Positions 32,266-44,656 of a stretch of 64,000 nt of DNA are shown piece by piece. The notes beneath the pieces are model-generated. The model did no database searches and was not told the DNA's origin. It saw only the letters and a program-made list of their open reading frames with translations. The DNA is from Sweltsa coloradensis. Taxonomy: Eukaryota > Arthropoda > Insecta > Plecoptera > Chloroperlidae. Each line of letters opens with the position of its first letter. Positions within the stretch are counted from its first letter, which is position 1. Location: the NCBI GenBank assembly GCA_024449915.1, contig JAMZAV010000301.1, positions 620,001 through 684,000 on the forward strand, in the 5' to 3' direction. The translations under genes and the position numbers were made by a program.

Positions 32266-34841
32266 ATTAATTATGTGGTTTATTTGAATCATGTCGTCAT
32301 TAATATTTTTGTTGAAGGTGCCGAGTTAATAAAACGTCAGTTTTCTCGGAGGTCGGACAGGACACGGACTAACAACGAATTGACAGAATATTGATGCATA
32401 TAAGGAAACTTTGCTCCCTTATAATGTGTAGATTCTACTATAGTAAGTAGTAAATCTATATTTAAGTTTAGCATTAACAAAACAATACTCACTCGACAAA
32501 GAAATCACTCAGTACGTGCGTTAAAACAAGTAACATTTACCAACTACCCATTCTGAGCAACAAGTTATTTAATGTAGATGCAAACTCAAACCTTGTTTAC
32601 CGCTATACCCCAAGGGGTTGGTTTTCACCCAAACGCTTTAGTCAATTTCAACGAAGCGTAATCGTGTTCCGCACAGCACGTTAAGTATTAACGTTGTAAG
32701 CACCGCGACCTTGCGTCCTGATACAATAACAGTTTAATTTTCTCCCACCCTGTCTAACGCTTTGTTTGAGAGTCACGTTGTTAATTGAGTTGCTTTCATT
32801 ACCGGTTAGTTAACACTAACACTAAACCATAAAACTCGTACGATAATAAGCATTTCTGTTGTCAGTGCTATAAGCTAGCATCGGGGGTACAAACAGACTT
32901 TCGGTAGATCCTCGAAAAACGTGTTTAAATCCACGGAACACCATATTTCAAAATTCTAGTTTCATAAAAAAAAAATGGTAATTATTATCACTAGTTACGT
33001 GAGCGGAAGAAAATGAAAATTATGTTACAAGAAAATAATTATTTTAATAATAATTTTAAATTTGATGAAACCCCAAAAGAACATCGAATTAATTATGTTT
33101 ACCTTGGCTGTTGTCTTTTTTAAATCTATTTTTAGAATCCTGATGACGGTAATGACTGGTTATTTCGGAAACATTGTTTTATATTGAGTAATAAAGAGTA
33201 ATCCACTTAACTGTTTTTCAGCATAATCAACTTAGAATGTAAAAGGATTCTTAACTTTTAGCCAAATAAAGTTTTGATGATTCCATATAGTTAAAGCAAT
33301 AATATATGAGCCTAGAATTATACTTTGTATAGGAGTAGCTTACTTCTTTGTCTGCACTATACAATGATTGTTGTTTTGAGGTAAGCCACCTACTGAACAT
33401 GTCACCACTGACACAGGCGAGGCAACTCACCTGAAAGAAGAGAGAAAACACATTAACAAACCGGACGTGTTGGCAAGCCTGCGATGTCGTCTTAGCGACC
33501 GCCTGGGAGAAGGAAATACGTACAGAGAGGCGAGCTTCATCCACCTTCAACGACAAGGGGTAGAGTGAGGAAAATTTATTTTTTAATGCATTATTTTATA
33601 TCATAATTTTAAACTAAATTACCAAAACGATATCATATAAATTGAGATTTTTCACGATCCTATAGTTTGTGAAAAATTGTCTTTAATATGCTTATTGTTT
33701 TGATGCGCATAGATACTAGTACACAGTACCAATCAAAAATGTAATTTAAAAATATTATACCTGTAAACTGTGCACTAATAAACACTTAACTCGCAAAAAT
33801 ATGCATCACGAAATAACGCCTCTTCTTGGTAATCAGTGTATTTTCACTGAATCACCTCTTAAATTACAAAAATAAAACAAGGTGTAATAAGTTAAAAATC
33901 AAACGCGAATTTTGACATATTTTGTAAACACATCAAAGTGCTTTTTGAAAACATAAATCAATGTGTCATTTATGGCATGATTTAATATGAATTCTTATTA
34001 CTCACAGGAACAGTTGTAAAGTTGTTTAACTCAAATTAATTTCATATCATCAATTTCAAATTCAAAGAGCAAGAAAACCCATCAGGTGTTTTTTTAATAA
34101 TGATAACTATGACTTTTGAAAATATGAAAGTCAATAGCATGTACATAATTTAGAAAGTATTTATACACACCTATGGACACAATACTTTTATCAATGAATC
34201 TGTTTTAACTTTACATTGATTTATTATTTTAAATAGGTACTGTGTACACGATTTATACAATATACTGTTAGACAATATCGGTCCTGCGCAATCTTAAAGG
34301 CAGAAAGACGTCGCTGTCGATAATGCTATGACGAAAAGTTTGTTATAATGATATTGAATCTGTGCAGGCCTACGAAACTGACAAAGAACAATTTATCTAC
34401 CAAAACCAGGGTGTTTGTCAGCGAAAACTTCCTGGCAAACATAGAAGTTGTGTTTGACGAGTTTCCACAGCCGTGACTCGAGATATTTCTGCCGCCTCTT
34501 CAAACTCCGAGGAAATCAACAATTCCTGCTTGAAAACAAAATCATCTCTGAACCACTCACAACGGAATCCTATACGGTTGTATCGATTAACAGCGAGTTT
34601 TCTACCGTTGAACGGACTTCTGTGATAAAGACAAACAACAAAACAACTGCGTGGTACCACAGACCAACAGAATGATGACGTAGCAACGCCCTATTGGAGT
34701 GGCAAAGAGCTAGGAAATACATTTGCATCCTTTCAACTCCGAAATCAAATAAACTGGATTGGTTGGCAATCTTTGATCTGGAATCGTTATTGTAAGTTGA
34801 GCGAACAACAAAGAGGGTTTGTGTTGTTGTGATGTAATCAC
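32266..34841. other. No supported gene; one possible small exon
   Basis: AT-rich and mostly unique. At 33431-33502 on the minus strand, a 72-bp segment lies between a good acceptor (TATTTCCTTCTCCCAG) and a good donor (CAG/GTGAGT). It is open in one frame (24 codons), but no neighbouring exon was found. Confidence 0.3.
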
Positions 34842-35344
34842 GCTATAGGTGGCAGCACTGGGTGTTAGTGCACGTCGCATGTGTTTGTTTATTGTTATTA
34901 ATTGTTTTTATTGGCACTGACAGACCTATCTAGTTACATAAAAATAATGAAACCATTTTAAACCTTTTTGATATATGTTCTAATAAATACCTTTTTCCGG
35001 GTAAACTTAAAACAACGATGCATATTAATTTTGTACCTTCAGAGTGCCTACAGATAGTGAGTGACTCCTGCAATGCTTTGAGTGGACACAGTGGCACAAT
35101 CACTGAACAATATTTTTACCATATTAAGTGTCAGACCCTTCAACTAACCCGATCTTATGAGAACCGGTACTGGTTGATGTGATCTCGATTTCATTATAAA
35201 TGATGTAATTTTATGCGCCTACATAATATCTAAGAGGCGTAAATATAATGAGGGTGACAACCAGCCAATAAAATTCTTGCTCGCAGACAACCACTGCCTC
35301 CTAGATGCAGCAGCATGCATCTAGGAGGCAGTGCTGACAACATT
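34842..35344 (+). repeat. Duplicated element, copy 1 (with 17-bp-arm hairpin at its end)
   Basis: It runs from GCTATAGGTGGCAGCACTGG to GGCAGTGCTGACAACATTT and is almost identical to 35478-35987; the period is 636 bp. Near its right end is a perfect hairpin: arms 35292-35308 and 35317-35333 (CACTGCCTCCTAGATGC and complement) around the loop AGCAGCAT. Start and end share a GGxGGCAG word. Probably a non-autonomous DNA element or a local duplication. Confidence 0.88.
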
Positions 35345-35477
35345 TATCTAAAAGGGAAATGGCACATAATTAATTTAGCCTTTAAATGTTTAATCTTGGC
35401 CATACATTACTTGAACCTCTTACTTGTGTGTGCGTGTATCTAGGCCTTGTTGTCCTAGACTTAGCCAGTCTAGTATG

Positions 35478-35987
35478 GCTATAGGTGGCAGCACTGGGTG
35501 TTAGTGCACGTCGCATGTGTTTGTATATTGTTATTAATTGTTTTTATTGGCACTGACAGACCTACCTAGTATCTAGTTACCCAAAAATAATAAAACCATT
35601 TTAAACCTTTTTGAGATATGTTCTAATAAATACCTTTTTCCCGGGTAAACTTAAAACAACGATGCATATTAATTTTGTACCACCAGAGTGCCTAAGGATA
35701 GCGAGTGACTCCTGCAATGCTTTGAGTGGACACAGTGGCACAATCACTGAACAATATTTTTACCATATTAAGTGTCAGACCCTTCAACTAACCCGATCTT
35801 ATGAGAACCGGTACTGGTTGATCTGATCTCGATTTCATTATAAATGATGTAATTTTATGCGCCTACATAATATCTAAGAGGCGTAAATATAATGAGGGTG
35901 CCAACCAGCCAATAAAATTCTTGCTCGCAGACAACCACTGCCTCCTAGATGCAGCAGCATGCATCTAGGAGGCAGTGCTGACAACAT
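35478..35987 (+). repeat. Duplicated element, copy 2
   Basis: Second copy of 34842-35344 with few substitutions. The hairpin is at 35936-35952 / 35961-35977. The 71-codon frame at 35611-35826 is open only in this copy and is not conserved in copy 1 at its start, so it is not treated as a gene. Confidence 0.88.
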
Positions 35988-35993
35988 TCACTA

Positions 35994-36726
35994 CACTACG
36001 TTTACCACAGGCTCTAGTCCGGCTTACACTGGGCCGGTTTCATCTAGTCCGAGGTGTATATCAACAAAACTAAGCCGGCCTACTCTAGCCTAATTTCAAG
36101 CCGAACTAGCCACAGCCTGCTAGACCTACTAGAACGTCGGGTTTCAACCACTAAATTTACCAAAACAAAATTATTAAATGAAACCAATTATTAAACTGTT
36201 GCTATATTATATAGCCTATATGACTTATTTGCATGGAACGCAGATATTCTCGCCCGATTTGATCTAGAACGGTACCTGGATACTCATAATCCTCCTCATC
36301 AAGTTGCAGTGAAGTGTTTATCAGACTGGACTAGTTCGTTTGAAGCGGTCTAGACTCGTTCACTACGTTTACCACAGGCTCTAGTCCGGCTTACACTGGG
36401 CCGGTTTCATCTAGTCCGAGGTGTATATCAACAAAACTAAGCCGGCCTACTCTAGCCCAATTTCAAGCCGAACTAGCCACAGCCTGCTAGACCTACTAGA
36501 ACGTCGGTTTTCAACCACTAAATTTACCAAAACAAAATTATTAAATGAAACCAATTATTAAATTGTAGCTATATTATATTGCCTTATGACTTATTTGCAT
36601 GGAACGCATCTATTCTCGCCCGATTTGTTCTAGAGCGGCACCTGGATACTCATAATCCTCCTCATCAAGTTGCAGTGAAGTGTTTATCAGTCTGGACTAG
36701 TTCGTTTGAAGCGGTCTAGACTCGTT
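35994..36726 (+). repeat. Tandem duplication, two units of 367 bp
   Basis: Unit 1, 35994-36360, and unit 2, 36361-36726, both start CACTACGTTTACCACAGGC and end GCGGTCTAGACTCGTT. They are directly adjacent and highly similar. Each contains CTAGTCCGGCTTACACTGGG, GCCGGCCTACTCTAGCC and TCATAATCCTCCTCATCAAG. No frame is open through a unit. Confidence 0.92.
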
Positions 36727-36859
36727 GGCAAACGAGTCTAGATCGGTTCCCATCTGGGCCGGCTCCATGGTTTATCAAGCCATGTAGGCCGGCCTAGAGC
36801 TAGGCCACCTTCTCAGAGTAAAATGCTAACCTTAATTCATCGACATGAAGAAAAACTAT

Positions 36860-37004
36860 ACAACAAGTTTATTAAATATTAACAGACATTGTGGTTGTGA
36901 CCATGGATGTGAAACTACAAAATGAAACTTAACAATAAGTTTATTAAATATTAACAGCATACGTTGTGGTTGTGGCCATGAATGTGAAATTACAAAATGA
37001 AACT
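36860..37004 (+). repeat. Tandem duplication, two units of about 72 bp
   Basis: AAGTTTATTAAATATTAACAG .. GTGGTTGTG.CCATG.ATGTGAAA.TACAAAATGAAACT occurs twice with a period of 72 bp. It follows the two larger duplications directly. Confidence 0.9.
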
Positions 37005-37494
37005 CTCAGTAGCATTACGTCAGTTTAATCGACTGTCTCCAGGTGCTACACAACCACCAGTAAACCCGCACCGACAGTCCTTGTATGTACACCCTAGATA
37101 CCCTCAAACAAAAGAATGTGGTGCTGCATCCGCGAGTCGGTTTATGACAGGTCAATTACTACCGCCCACCGCTGTGTGATCGAATGAGACACTTTCAGTT
37201 GAAATCTCAAAGGGATTCCATTACAGGCCGCATTATCTCTTGATTCAATCTAAACGCGGGAAGAGAAACGAAGACATTTCGGCTGCAGAACTCAAGACAT
37301 TTTTACTCATTTTACGGTGTTGTCAGAACATGGACTCTATGGTCAGAGCATGATCAGAGTACGGGATCAATAATCAATAACACAAGAAAGGACAGAATTA
37401 ATCGAAAATTTTTTTGGAGTAAATTGCAACGTTGTCATAATTATAATTTGTTCAAACCATTGATCAAATACAAAAATGAACACAAAATCTAGCG

Positions 37495-37735
37495 CCTAAA
37501 AGATAAGTCCTTGGCGCCGTCTGCTCGGCAGTCCGGGTTAGTGGAGGAACCTATATGACTGTCAAAAGTTACACCGTCCTTTCGGATGGGACGTAAAGCC
37601 GTTGGTCCCCTTGGTACTTTGCGGTAGGAGTAGGCTATGTGCCGGTACCGGGTTTCCCCTCCTCCCTTCTCTATTAAATTTGCACTAGTGGGCTACATTG
37701 CCTGTTGCAAATAGAGACATAAATAAATAAACCTG
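37495..37735 (+). repeat. SINE-like element with ATAA tail
   Basis: ACCGTCCTTTCGGATGGGACGTAAAGCC, GTCCC, a GGTACCGGGTTTCCCC block and CAAATAGAGACATAAATAAATAAA follow each other. The TTCGGATGGGACGT core followed by an ATAA-repeat tail is of a kind seen in animal SINEs and short LINE 3' ends (general knowledge, not checked here). The left boundary is uncertain. Confidence 0.55.
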
Positions 37736-37935
37736 AGCACAAAAGTTTATCACAATTTTCATGAAAATAAATATTGTTAGTTAACAATCGAATCGACGTG
37801 ATTTACCCATCAACAGATCCTTGAAACACATGATAAATAATAATAAGCAGTGCGTCGATCTTTCTGATGACGGTGGTGAGTAAGCTAAACACCTAATTAT
37901 AATTGATTCCTTATTTACACAGGGCCGCATTGAAA

Positions 37936-38175
37936 TGGTGGAGGCGCCGGGTCATAAATTTTCAAACATTCTAGGGACTTAAGCCACACACCCCTACCTT
38001 ATCCTAGGGTCACCAAAGACATTCAGTATCATCCTTGTTGAAGGAAAATACAACCAAAGAATCGTATTTCAATCGGATGTCGTGTTCGGGTGTCATCGTT
38101 AGTCGTGCCACACGCACAGACGGACGGACATACAGAAAAGTGGTGTTATTAGAGAGCTTCGCTCCCTTAGTAGAG
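37936..38175 (-). repeat. Family-D element, copy with complete far end
   Basis: It begins TGGTGGAGGCGCCGGG (one change from the consensus), then AAACATTCTAGGGA, CCTAGGGTCACCAAA, TCGTGTTCGG, the ACGCACAGACGGACGGACAT tract and AGAGAGCTTCGCTCCCTTAG. It aligns with 1226-1440, and its last part with 47960-48050. Confidence 0.65.
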
Positions 38176-41100
38176 ATGTGTATGAAGTGGTACCGAGTGT
38201 AACGCATGGTTTATTCAAAGCACACGGTGATATTGTGTCACGGAAACGAGTACGACGTGACATTATACAAATCGTTGTGTTATTACACAGAGCCACAGTT
38301 TTACCTCTAAGTGCAGGTGACTGATGGTCGTTATTAATAATTCTGTCCCAACATACATCTGCTAAAATATTTTTTAATGCTGCCCCGACATTAAACTATA
38401 ACTGCAGAGTTTGCAAGTGGGTTTGCTTTACCGAGGAAGACTTTTTATTGGTCGCTTTCCCGCCGAACCCGGGGGTCACAAAAACGAGCTGTTGTCAGTT
38501 TTTGTAAAAACAGTCGTTAGCAGAGGACGACGTTGTTTTATTTTACATAATGATATGAGTAGCTGGGCTTGCACAACACGTAACTGCGCATTGCATGACA
38601 ACACTAAAACGTGCATGCGGCACCCTCCGGTTTCTATCTAGTTCAATCCAGTCGATTTATTGATGTAATAACAGTGCTGTAATACCTATTTTATACAAAG
38701 CATGTGAATTTATTGACTTCACACCTACTAGAGGTGATTTTTTAAATGGAGAACATTCTATTACATATTTTATTTTGAACGTTAATGCTTTGACGTCCTC
38801 AATGTGACAAGTGATATGTTTATTCACCTCCAGAGAGTGAAATCGGTCGGATTTCGGGCCCTGACACAAGCTCTAATAATTAACAATTGTGTGTATAGTC
38901 TACACATCGCGGCTGAAACGAAAATCAAATCGCTCTACGAGCTCCAACTTCATTACTAAAAGAACAAAGCAGCAGTAACAATGAGCCATTCGTCCAGTTC
39001 ATTTGTGTAAATAATATAGCAAGATACAATGAAAGGTCCTTATAGCTATACAATGTGAGTGACATTAATTTTAACAATTTAAATTTTAGATAATTAGATA
39101 TTTTGCTGGTAATTTTCCTGTGTTCGATTAGTGATTACTAATTACTAAGAGGAGTCGATGAGGCTGGCACGGAGACGAGTTCAGTCGCATAGCTATCTGT
39201 TTTTTTTTTCTTTTTTTTTCGGGTAAACAGTTTATAAAACATATCAAATTTTACACTAACCTAAATCTATTTATAAAGAATTAATCTTTGTTATTCGGTT
39301 CGCGTATTTCTAAATTGATTCATAGATTTTGAATATAAAATTAGTGAAATCACCGAAATTGACTCCATTTTGGTGAACTTCTAGAATTTATTCCAAGTGT
39401 ACAGATAATTATCAAATTTGCATTGTGGACATCATTGTTTAAACCAGTGTTAACGCGCAGGTTTATTTAGTTTTATCGTAAGATAAACGGTTTGGTTGGA
39501 ATTTCCAGAATTGAAATCCATGTTTTGGATTTCCCGTTTTTTCACGTTTTGGACTTATGTCTCGCAATGGATCTTCAAGTCTTATTTTTTGCAACCAATT
39601 GCGTATATCAATATAAAAGTACCTCATTAACATCCATGCAAAATTGCTAATAGTTCAGCAGAAATCATCTCAACACATGAGTGCGCGCATTTAAGTTGGG
39701 CCAAGCTCAGAAATGCAAAATGAAAAAAAAAAATGAAAATATTTTTAGAAATCATATTTAATTACTGTGCAAACAACGAGTAAATATATTTTTAGACTTT
39801 ATATCCACCCAATTATATAAAAGGGTCTTCAGTTTGGTCTCTAACTTTTTAGTGGGGGACTATGTGTCCGCGTTTTGGCTCGGAGAAGAATTGCGCCAGG
39901 GCATCAGGCGTCGTAAGAGACGTCGGTAGCGCCGTCAAATAAGAAATCAAACTGGATAAACGGGCTTTGCTCTATAATGTGCCGTTGTCACTTATAACGA
40001 GTGAACATTAGAAGAGAAAAAACTTGGGTTTTATTTTTGAGAATAATATGTGATCCATTTATTCTCGGAACTTTTGTAGACATCAATAAATATTAGAGAG
40101 TGTATTTACATAATTTCAAAGAATGTCTTATAGTAGTATTCGAAAAATTTGTTTGTACAAGATCATTTAAAACAGAAAAATAAAGATTACATCAATCTGT
40201 TTGCTAATAAACGTGATTTTATTTGGTTGAATAAAATAAATTCTATTCATTTACGTTACATTCGTTATGAGCAATCAGCATTGCAAAGTGTCTTTCATCA
40301 TTATTCATTCTCAAAAGTAAAGCGGACACGAAACTAAACTAAAGTTCAAACAGGTATCAAAAGGCAAGCTTTATTTTAACAGTTCGAGTGGCATAGACTC
40401 CAGTAATTTATGACTTGTACATAGATGAAAACAACTCGTAAAACGCGAAAGAACCGACGCAATCTAACACAATATCGTTCTCTTGGGAAATTTATTGCGT
40501 ATACAATCTTTAGTCAATGTATAGAATTATATATAAAACATAAGCCTATCCTCCGTCATGATTCTGGCTTTGTACAGTTAATTAGAAAGTTTGCGTCTTG
40601 TTGCCCTTGAGGGTTTGCTCTTAAATGCCAAGATGAATAGAGATTTCATTATACCAGCCATTTCGTTAACAAGCTACAAGACATTAAGCCTTCGTTCGTG
40701 TTTCAGCTTCTATAAGAAAAGATGAATAAACTTTGCTCATAAGATGTAAATGTGATATCATTGCAATGGAACATCACACCTCATTATGTATTGCGTTTAG
40801 TCGTGTATTTGTTTGTGCTTTTAGACACACCCATTACATCTAATTGTATACATTTCATTTCAATTATATTACATCATGTTGTTACCTTGATTTTATCATA
40901 TTGGTATAATTGTGTAATAGAACGTTCTCTGTAAAGAGGGTTCAATAACCCTTTTGTAAATGTGCTTATTTTATCGATATGAAATGAACCATTTGTCGTA
41001 TTCCAATCGTGTCGCCATGCTGTACAAACAACATATTCTCCATCGTGTATAAACGAATAAGCTTGTGCTGTTGGATGGACGCAGCTTGTTTGACGTTCAC

Positions 41101-41925
41101 CGGACAAAGGATAACTAACTTTACAGTTAAATTAATTTGACAAACAATGTAAACTGAACATTTACTGGCAAAGTCCATTGAACTAGTAAGAACGATGGTA
41201 AATATTTGCTCGGCACGCGACAGGCAGTTAGGTATTATCAGTTAATCTCCTCAAGCGCCCGAAACAACATTTGGAAAATGTTTTATTCTTTTCAAGACCG
41301 GCGTTTAAGTTAGATTTGAAATACGTAACAGGATACAAATGGTTACCAACCTCATCTTTTTTTATACGATATTGTTACTTTTTTACTGACAATAGGCAGT
41401 CTTACATATTTTACGCTTAGAAGAACAAATAATATATTTACTATATATTTTGTACACTCTGATATTTTATTTCTGCGAATTGATTTCCTCAAATTACTCC
41501 TTCATTATCAATTTATATGTACTTAGATTTAATCGTGTTGAGTGAAAAAACAAACAATCTATTGAACAAAATATAAATTTGTATTGTTTGCAACAAAGCA
41601 GACAAGTAAACTGAAACTAATTTACGCAAAAATCGACCGACATAATAGTTCTTTAAATTATAAGGGAGCTAGGTTGATGACAATTTTCTGGTGTCTGATC
41701 AACCACGTGACTTCATATTTTCATATTTAACCCCTGAATACATGAACGACCATTATAAAACTTTTTGATAGTGGCAACGATATATCTTTAGAATTATGGT
41801 GCGCACACACCAGCTACTGACCATAGCACATACCCACATGCCTACAGTACTTTAAATAGATTGGATTAGATTTATTTAAATAGATTGAATGTTAATCGTT
41901 GGGCAGCATAGATAGCAGGAAATAG
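38176..41925. other. No recognisable feature
   Basis: About 3.7 kb of AT-rich sequence. A pyrimidine tract (39200-39220) and several short open frames are present, but there is no shared repeat, tRNA-like head or splice-site pair worth calling. GCATCAGGCGTCGTAAGAGACG at 39901-39922 resembles words in SINE 3' regions but is isolated. Confidence 0.45.
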
Positions 41926-42017
41926 TTGTTCGATTAAATTTGTGCATCAATTCACAAACTATTTTAGAATTGATGAGCAACTTTAATCGGACAACTAAAA
42001 TTCTAAAATAGTTTGTG
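41926..42017. repeat. Compound palindrome with two alternative stems
   Basis: Stem 1: AGTTGTTCGATTAAATTTG..CATCAATT (41926-41952) pairs with AATTGATGAGCAACTTTAATCGGACAACT (41969-41997). Stem 2: CACAAACTATTTTAGAATT (41953-41971) pairs with AATTCTAAAATAGTTTGTG (41999-42017). The two stems interleave in a pseudoknot-like order. Confidence 0.8.
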
Positions 42018-42626
42018 GATTGTAATTTAAATCGTACATAAAAACAAATGGTTTAGAGGTTAACTGCAGATTGTAATTGCGCGTTATTTGTCAAACTAGA
42101 CCGTATTCCACACAATTCATGCGGTTTGCATACTGGATTAAGGCGTCGCAATAGAAAAGTGTAGACTTCGACCGCACTGGCCTCCAACCACATTACTATT
42201 ACTATTACCCGTACATCACCCATAGAACTAAAACTATTACCCGCGTAAGATGGATGAGAGGAAGCAATTTGAGCTAACTGAATCAGAAATAAGCGAAGAC
42301 GATTAGCTACTATTATAATGTTTACAAATTATGAAAAGCAGAAGATATCAGGAATGTATCGAATGAAGTTCTCACATATTATGATGATGTAGTATAAGTA
42401 TGCCTATATAGGTTTAGGCCATACACAAGTGCAATGCAACCTCAAATCATTACTAGGACCATTAATAATTAATGTTAGAGTGGTAGATACGAAAATAAAT
42501 CAACATTAAAATACAAACTATGTGTGGTGTATATACTAGGGGCAAATTCTAAAGAACAAAACGCAAATTAAAGATACCAACACAAATGGAAGTGGGCAGT
42601 GGGCAGTGTTCGTGTTCAGTTGGGAA

Positions 42627-42915
42627 CCGCACTGACAGGCACTGCCTTACACCGGGTACCTGCGATGACGTCATGTCACTATTAAGTGTGAGTGCCAATC
42701 GAATACGCCAAAGTTTGGAGAAATTAGCTACATTTGGTGGAGGTGCCGGGTCTCGTACATGCATCGGTTAGGACCGCACTGACAGGCACTGCCTTGCACC
42801 GGGTACCTGCGATGACGTCATTTCACTATTAGTGCTGCACTGAGTGCTGCCAATGACACGCAAACATATTGGCACAGAAATTAGCTACATTTGGTGGAGG
42901 TGCCGGGTCTCGTAA
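42627..42915 (-). repeat. Tandem duplication carrying two family-D' termini
   Basis: Unit 1 from 42627 and unit 2 from 42774 both start CCGCACTGACAGGCACTGCC and end ATTAGCTACATTTGGTGGAGG .. TCTCGTA. Each contains the 16-mer TGGTGGAGGTGCCGGG (42735-42750 and 42892-42907). A related single copy, with AATCGAATACGCCA.AATTTTG.AG before the 16-mer, is at 50840-50900. TGACGTCA, a CRE-like palindrome, occurs in both units. Confidence 0.85.
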
Positions 42916-43567
42916 ATACTAAATAATTGGTTACATTAACCACACATGGAAATCCTCAGACATTTGTCTACCATAGTTATTTATTTATTTATTTTTATTG
43001 AGTTTTGCCAATGAAGGAAACAATATCACACAATTACACAAATTTGTAGGTAGGCCTCTAAGTGTATAAATGGTTTAAAGTTCCAAGGTTAAAACTAAAT
43101 TGAAATGTTTAATCAAATTTGGTATGTAGTTTGTAGCAATTGGTGAGTATTATAAACTTGGCAAAGCAAAATAACATATTTTTACTCCCTTCAGGCCTGG
43201 AAACGTTGTAAACCGCCTGGCACATAATGGTGTGCTTTGTATTCCAATGCCAACGAATATTCGTGTTTTGTGTTTCAACTATGGGCAGTAAACCAACATA
43301 AATCGTATAAAATTAATGTGTCGATAAATCCAATTCAGCATTCCCGAGTTGGCGTTTATTTGACCAAGCATTAATTACAATTGGTGTATAAAGGCTAAAC
43401 ACATGAGGATTTTCAGTGCAAATATTTTTCAAAGTGGTGGAGAGGGCGCATTAGGTAAATAGAGAAGCCCGTATCATAGAGCTTAATTAAACATTGGTGA
43501 AGAGGGCGGTCTGGTTCCCGAACGACGCGAAACATCAACACAAAAAGGGCAGGTAACGTGGTTCTCA

Positions 43568-43690
43568 GTTGCTAGGACGGCTCCAAAGTCACTGTTTACA
43601 TAAACAACATTAAAGCCTAACTAAGAAGTTAAACAACGTGTCGTAAACCGGGATTTTAGCTAGGGACCTTCTGCATTACAAACTAGAATA
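43568..43690 (-). repeat. SINE-A, partial and diverged copy
   Basis: GTTGCTAGGACGGCTCCAAAGTCACTGTTTAC, AGAAGTTAAA, a degraded B box (CCGGGATTTTAGC) and GACCTTCTGCATT follow SINE-A order. The 3' half is missing. Confidence 0.7.
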
Positions 43691-43835
43691 ACCAAATAGA
43701 GAGATGTAATGGACAGCGATGAAATGTCATGGACGAACGAGACAGAATTGTTTAATGTCGCGAGGGCAGATAACATAACTGTCAAGGAGCAACACGTAAG
43801 GTGGGCTGCATTTCGTCTGATCCCCAGATTCAGAA

Positions 43836-43966
43836 CCAAATGTATTATTTGTTTCCTACTAGAGTGATACAGAAACCGGGCTTTGTCCGCCAAATGTATT
43901 ATTTGTTTCCTACTAGAGTGATACAGAAATAAATAAATAAATACATAAATAAATAAATAAACCAGG
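43836..43966. repeat. 54-bp tandem duplication followed by (AAAT)n
   Basis: CCAAATGTATTATTTGTTTCCTACTAGAGTGATACAGAAA occurs at 43836 and 43890, followed by AATAAATAAATAAATACATAAATAAATAAATAAA. The tail structure resembles the 3' end of a LINE or SINE with a duplicated terminus. Confidence 0.8.
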
Positions 43967-44354
43967 CTTTGTTCGGGTGAAATTTTACAACAATTGCTTT
44001 GAATAAATAAAGAGTTGTTTATCCACCAACTATTGTCGCCCATGGCTCCCGACTGTTATTGTCGTAGTCAATCATTTCCATGGTTTCCACTGCTTCATAT
44101 CATCCTAGCCTAGAGCGTTCACAGTTCACACGAACGTGACGAAAATGTAATTCGTGTGCGTTTTTGGTTTGGTGCATCGTTCTCATTATCATTGACGAAC
44201 TAGAATTGTAGCCGATATTTACCGATAAATAATATTTTATATTAGAAATAAGAATATCATTTTACGAGTTGCGGTCTCTATTGCTACAAGCTGAACATTT
44301 TAAGGTATGTATGGAAGTAGACTTTTCATTATTTTAATCTCATTGCCTATAGGT

Positions 44355-44530
44355 GACCAGCCTCCACAAAGACACACGAGAGCTAATTAGAGTCAGTTCT
44401 GAACGATAAGTATGGTGGGTACTTACCCACTAGAACATGCTCCTTACCATATTTTGTAGAACTGTGAACGGTTCTTTGTCGTTCTAAAGGATATCTGGCC
44501 TTGTAATGACCACGCCTCCACGAAGACACA
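44355..44530 (+). repeat. Short direct repeat pair
   Basis: GTGACCAGCCTCCACAAAGACACACGAGAGCT (44353) and ATGACCACGCCTCCACGAAGACACACGAAAGCTT (44507) are about 154 bp apart. Confidence 0.6.
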
Positions 44531-44656
44531 CGAAAGCTTGTTGATTTTATCACGACCGTCTTTAGAAGTGTAAAATTATAAGCTATGACTGTTTCATCTG
44601 TACAAATGTCGTATATTCATACATCGGTCAGCGTTATAGCTTTAACGCCATTTTAT

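Noticed and set aside
42735..42750. LTR retrotransposon primer-binding site as a firm call
   Set aside because: The bases before TGG are not a common LTR end and no flanking LTR pair with gag-pol was found; kept only as a hypothesis in the findings.
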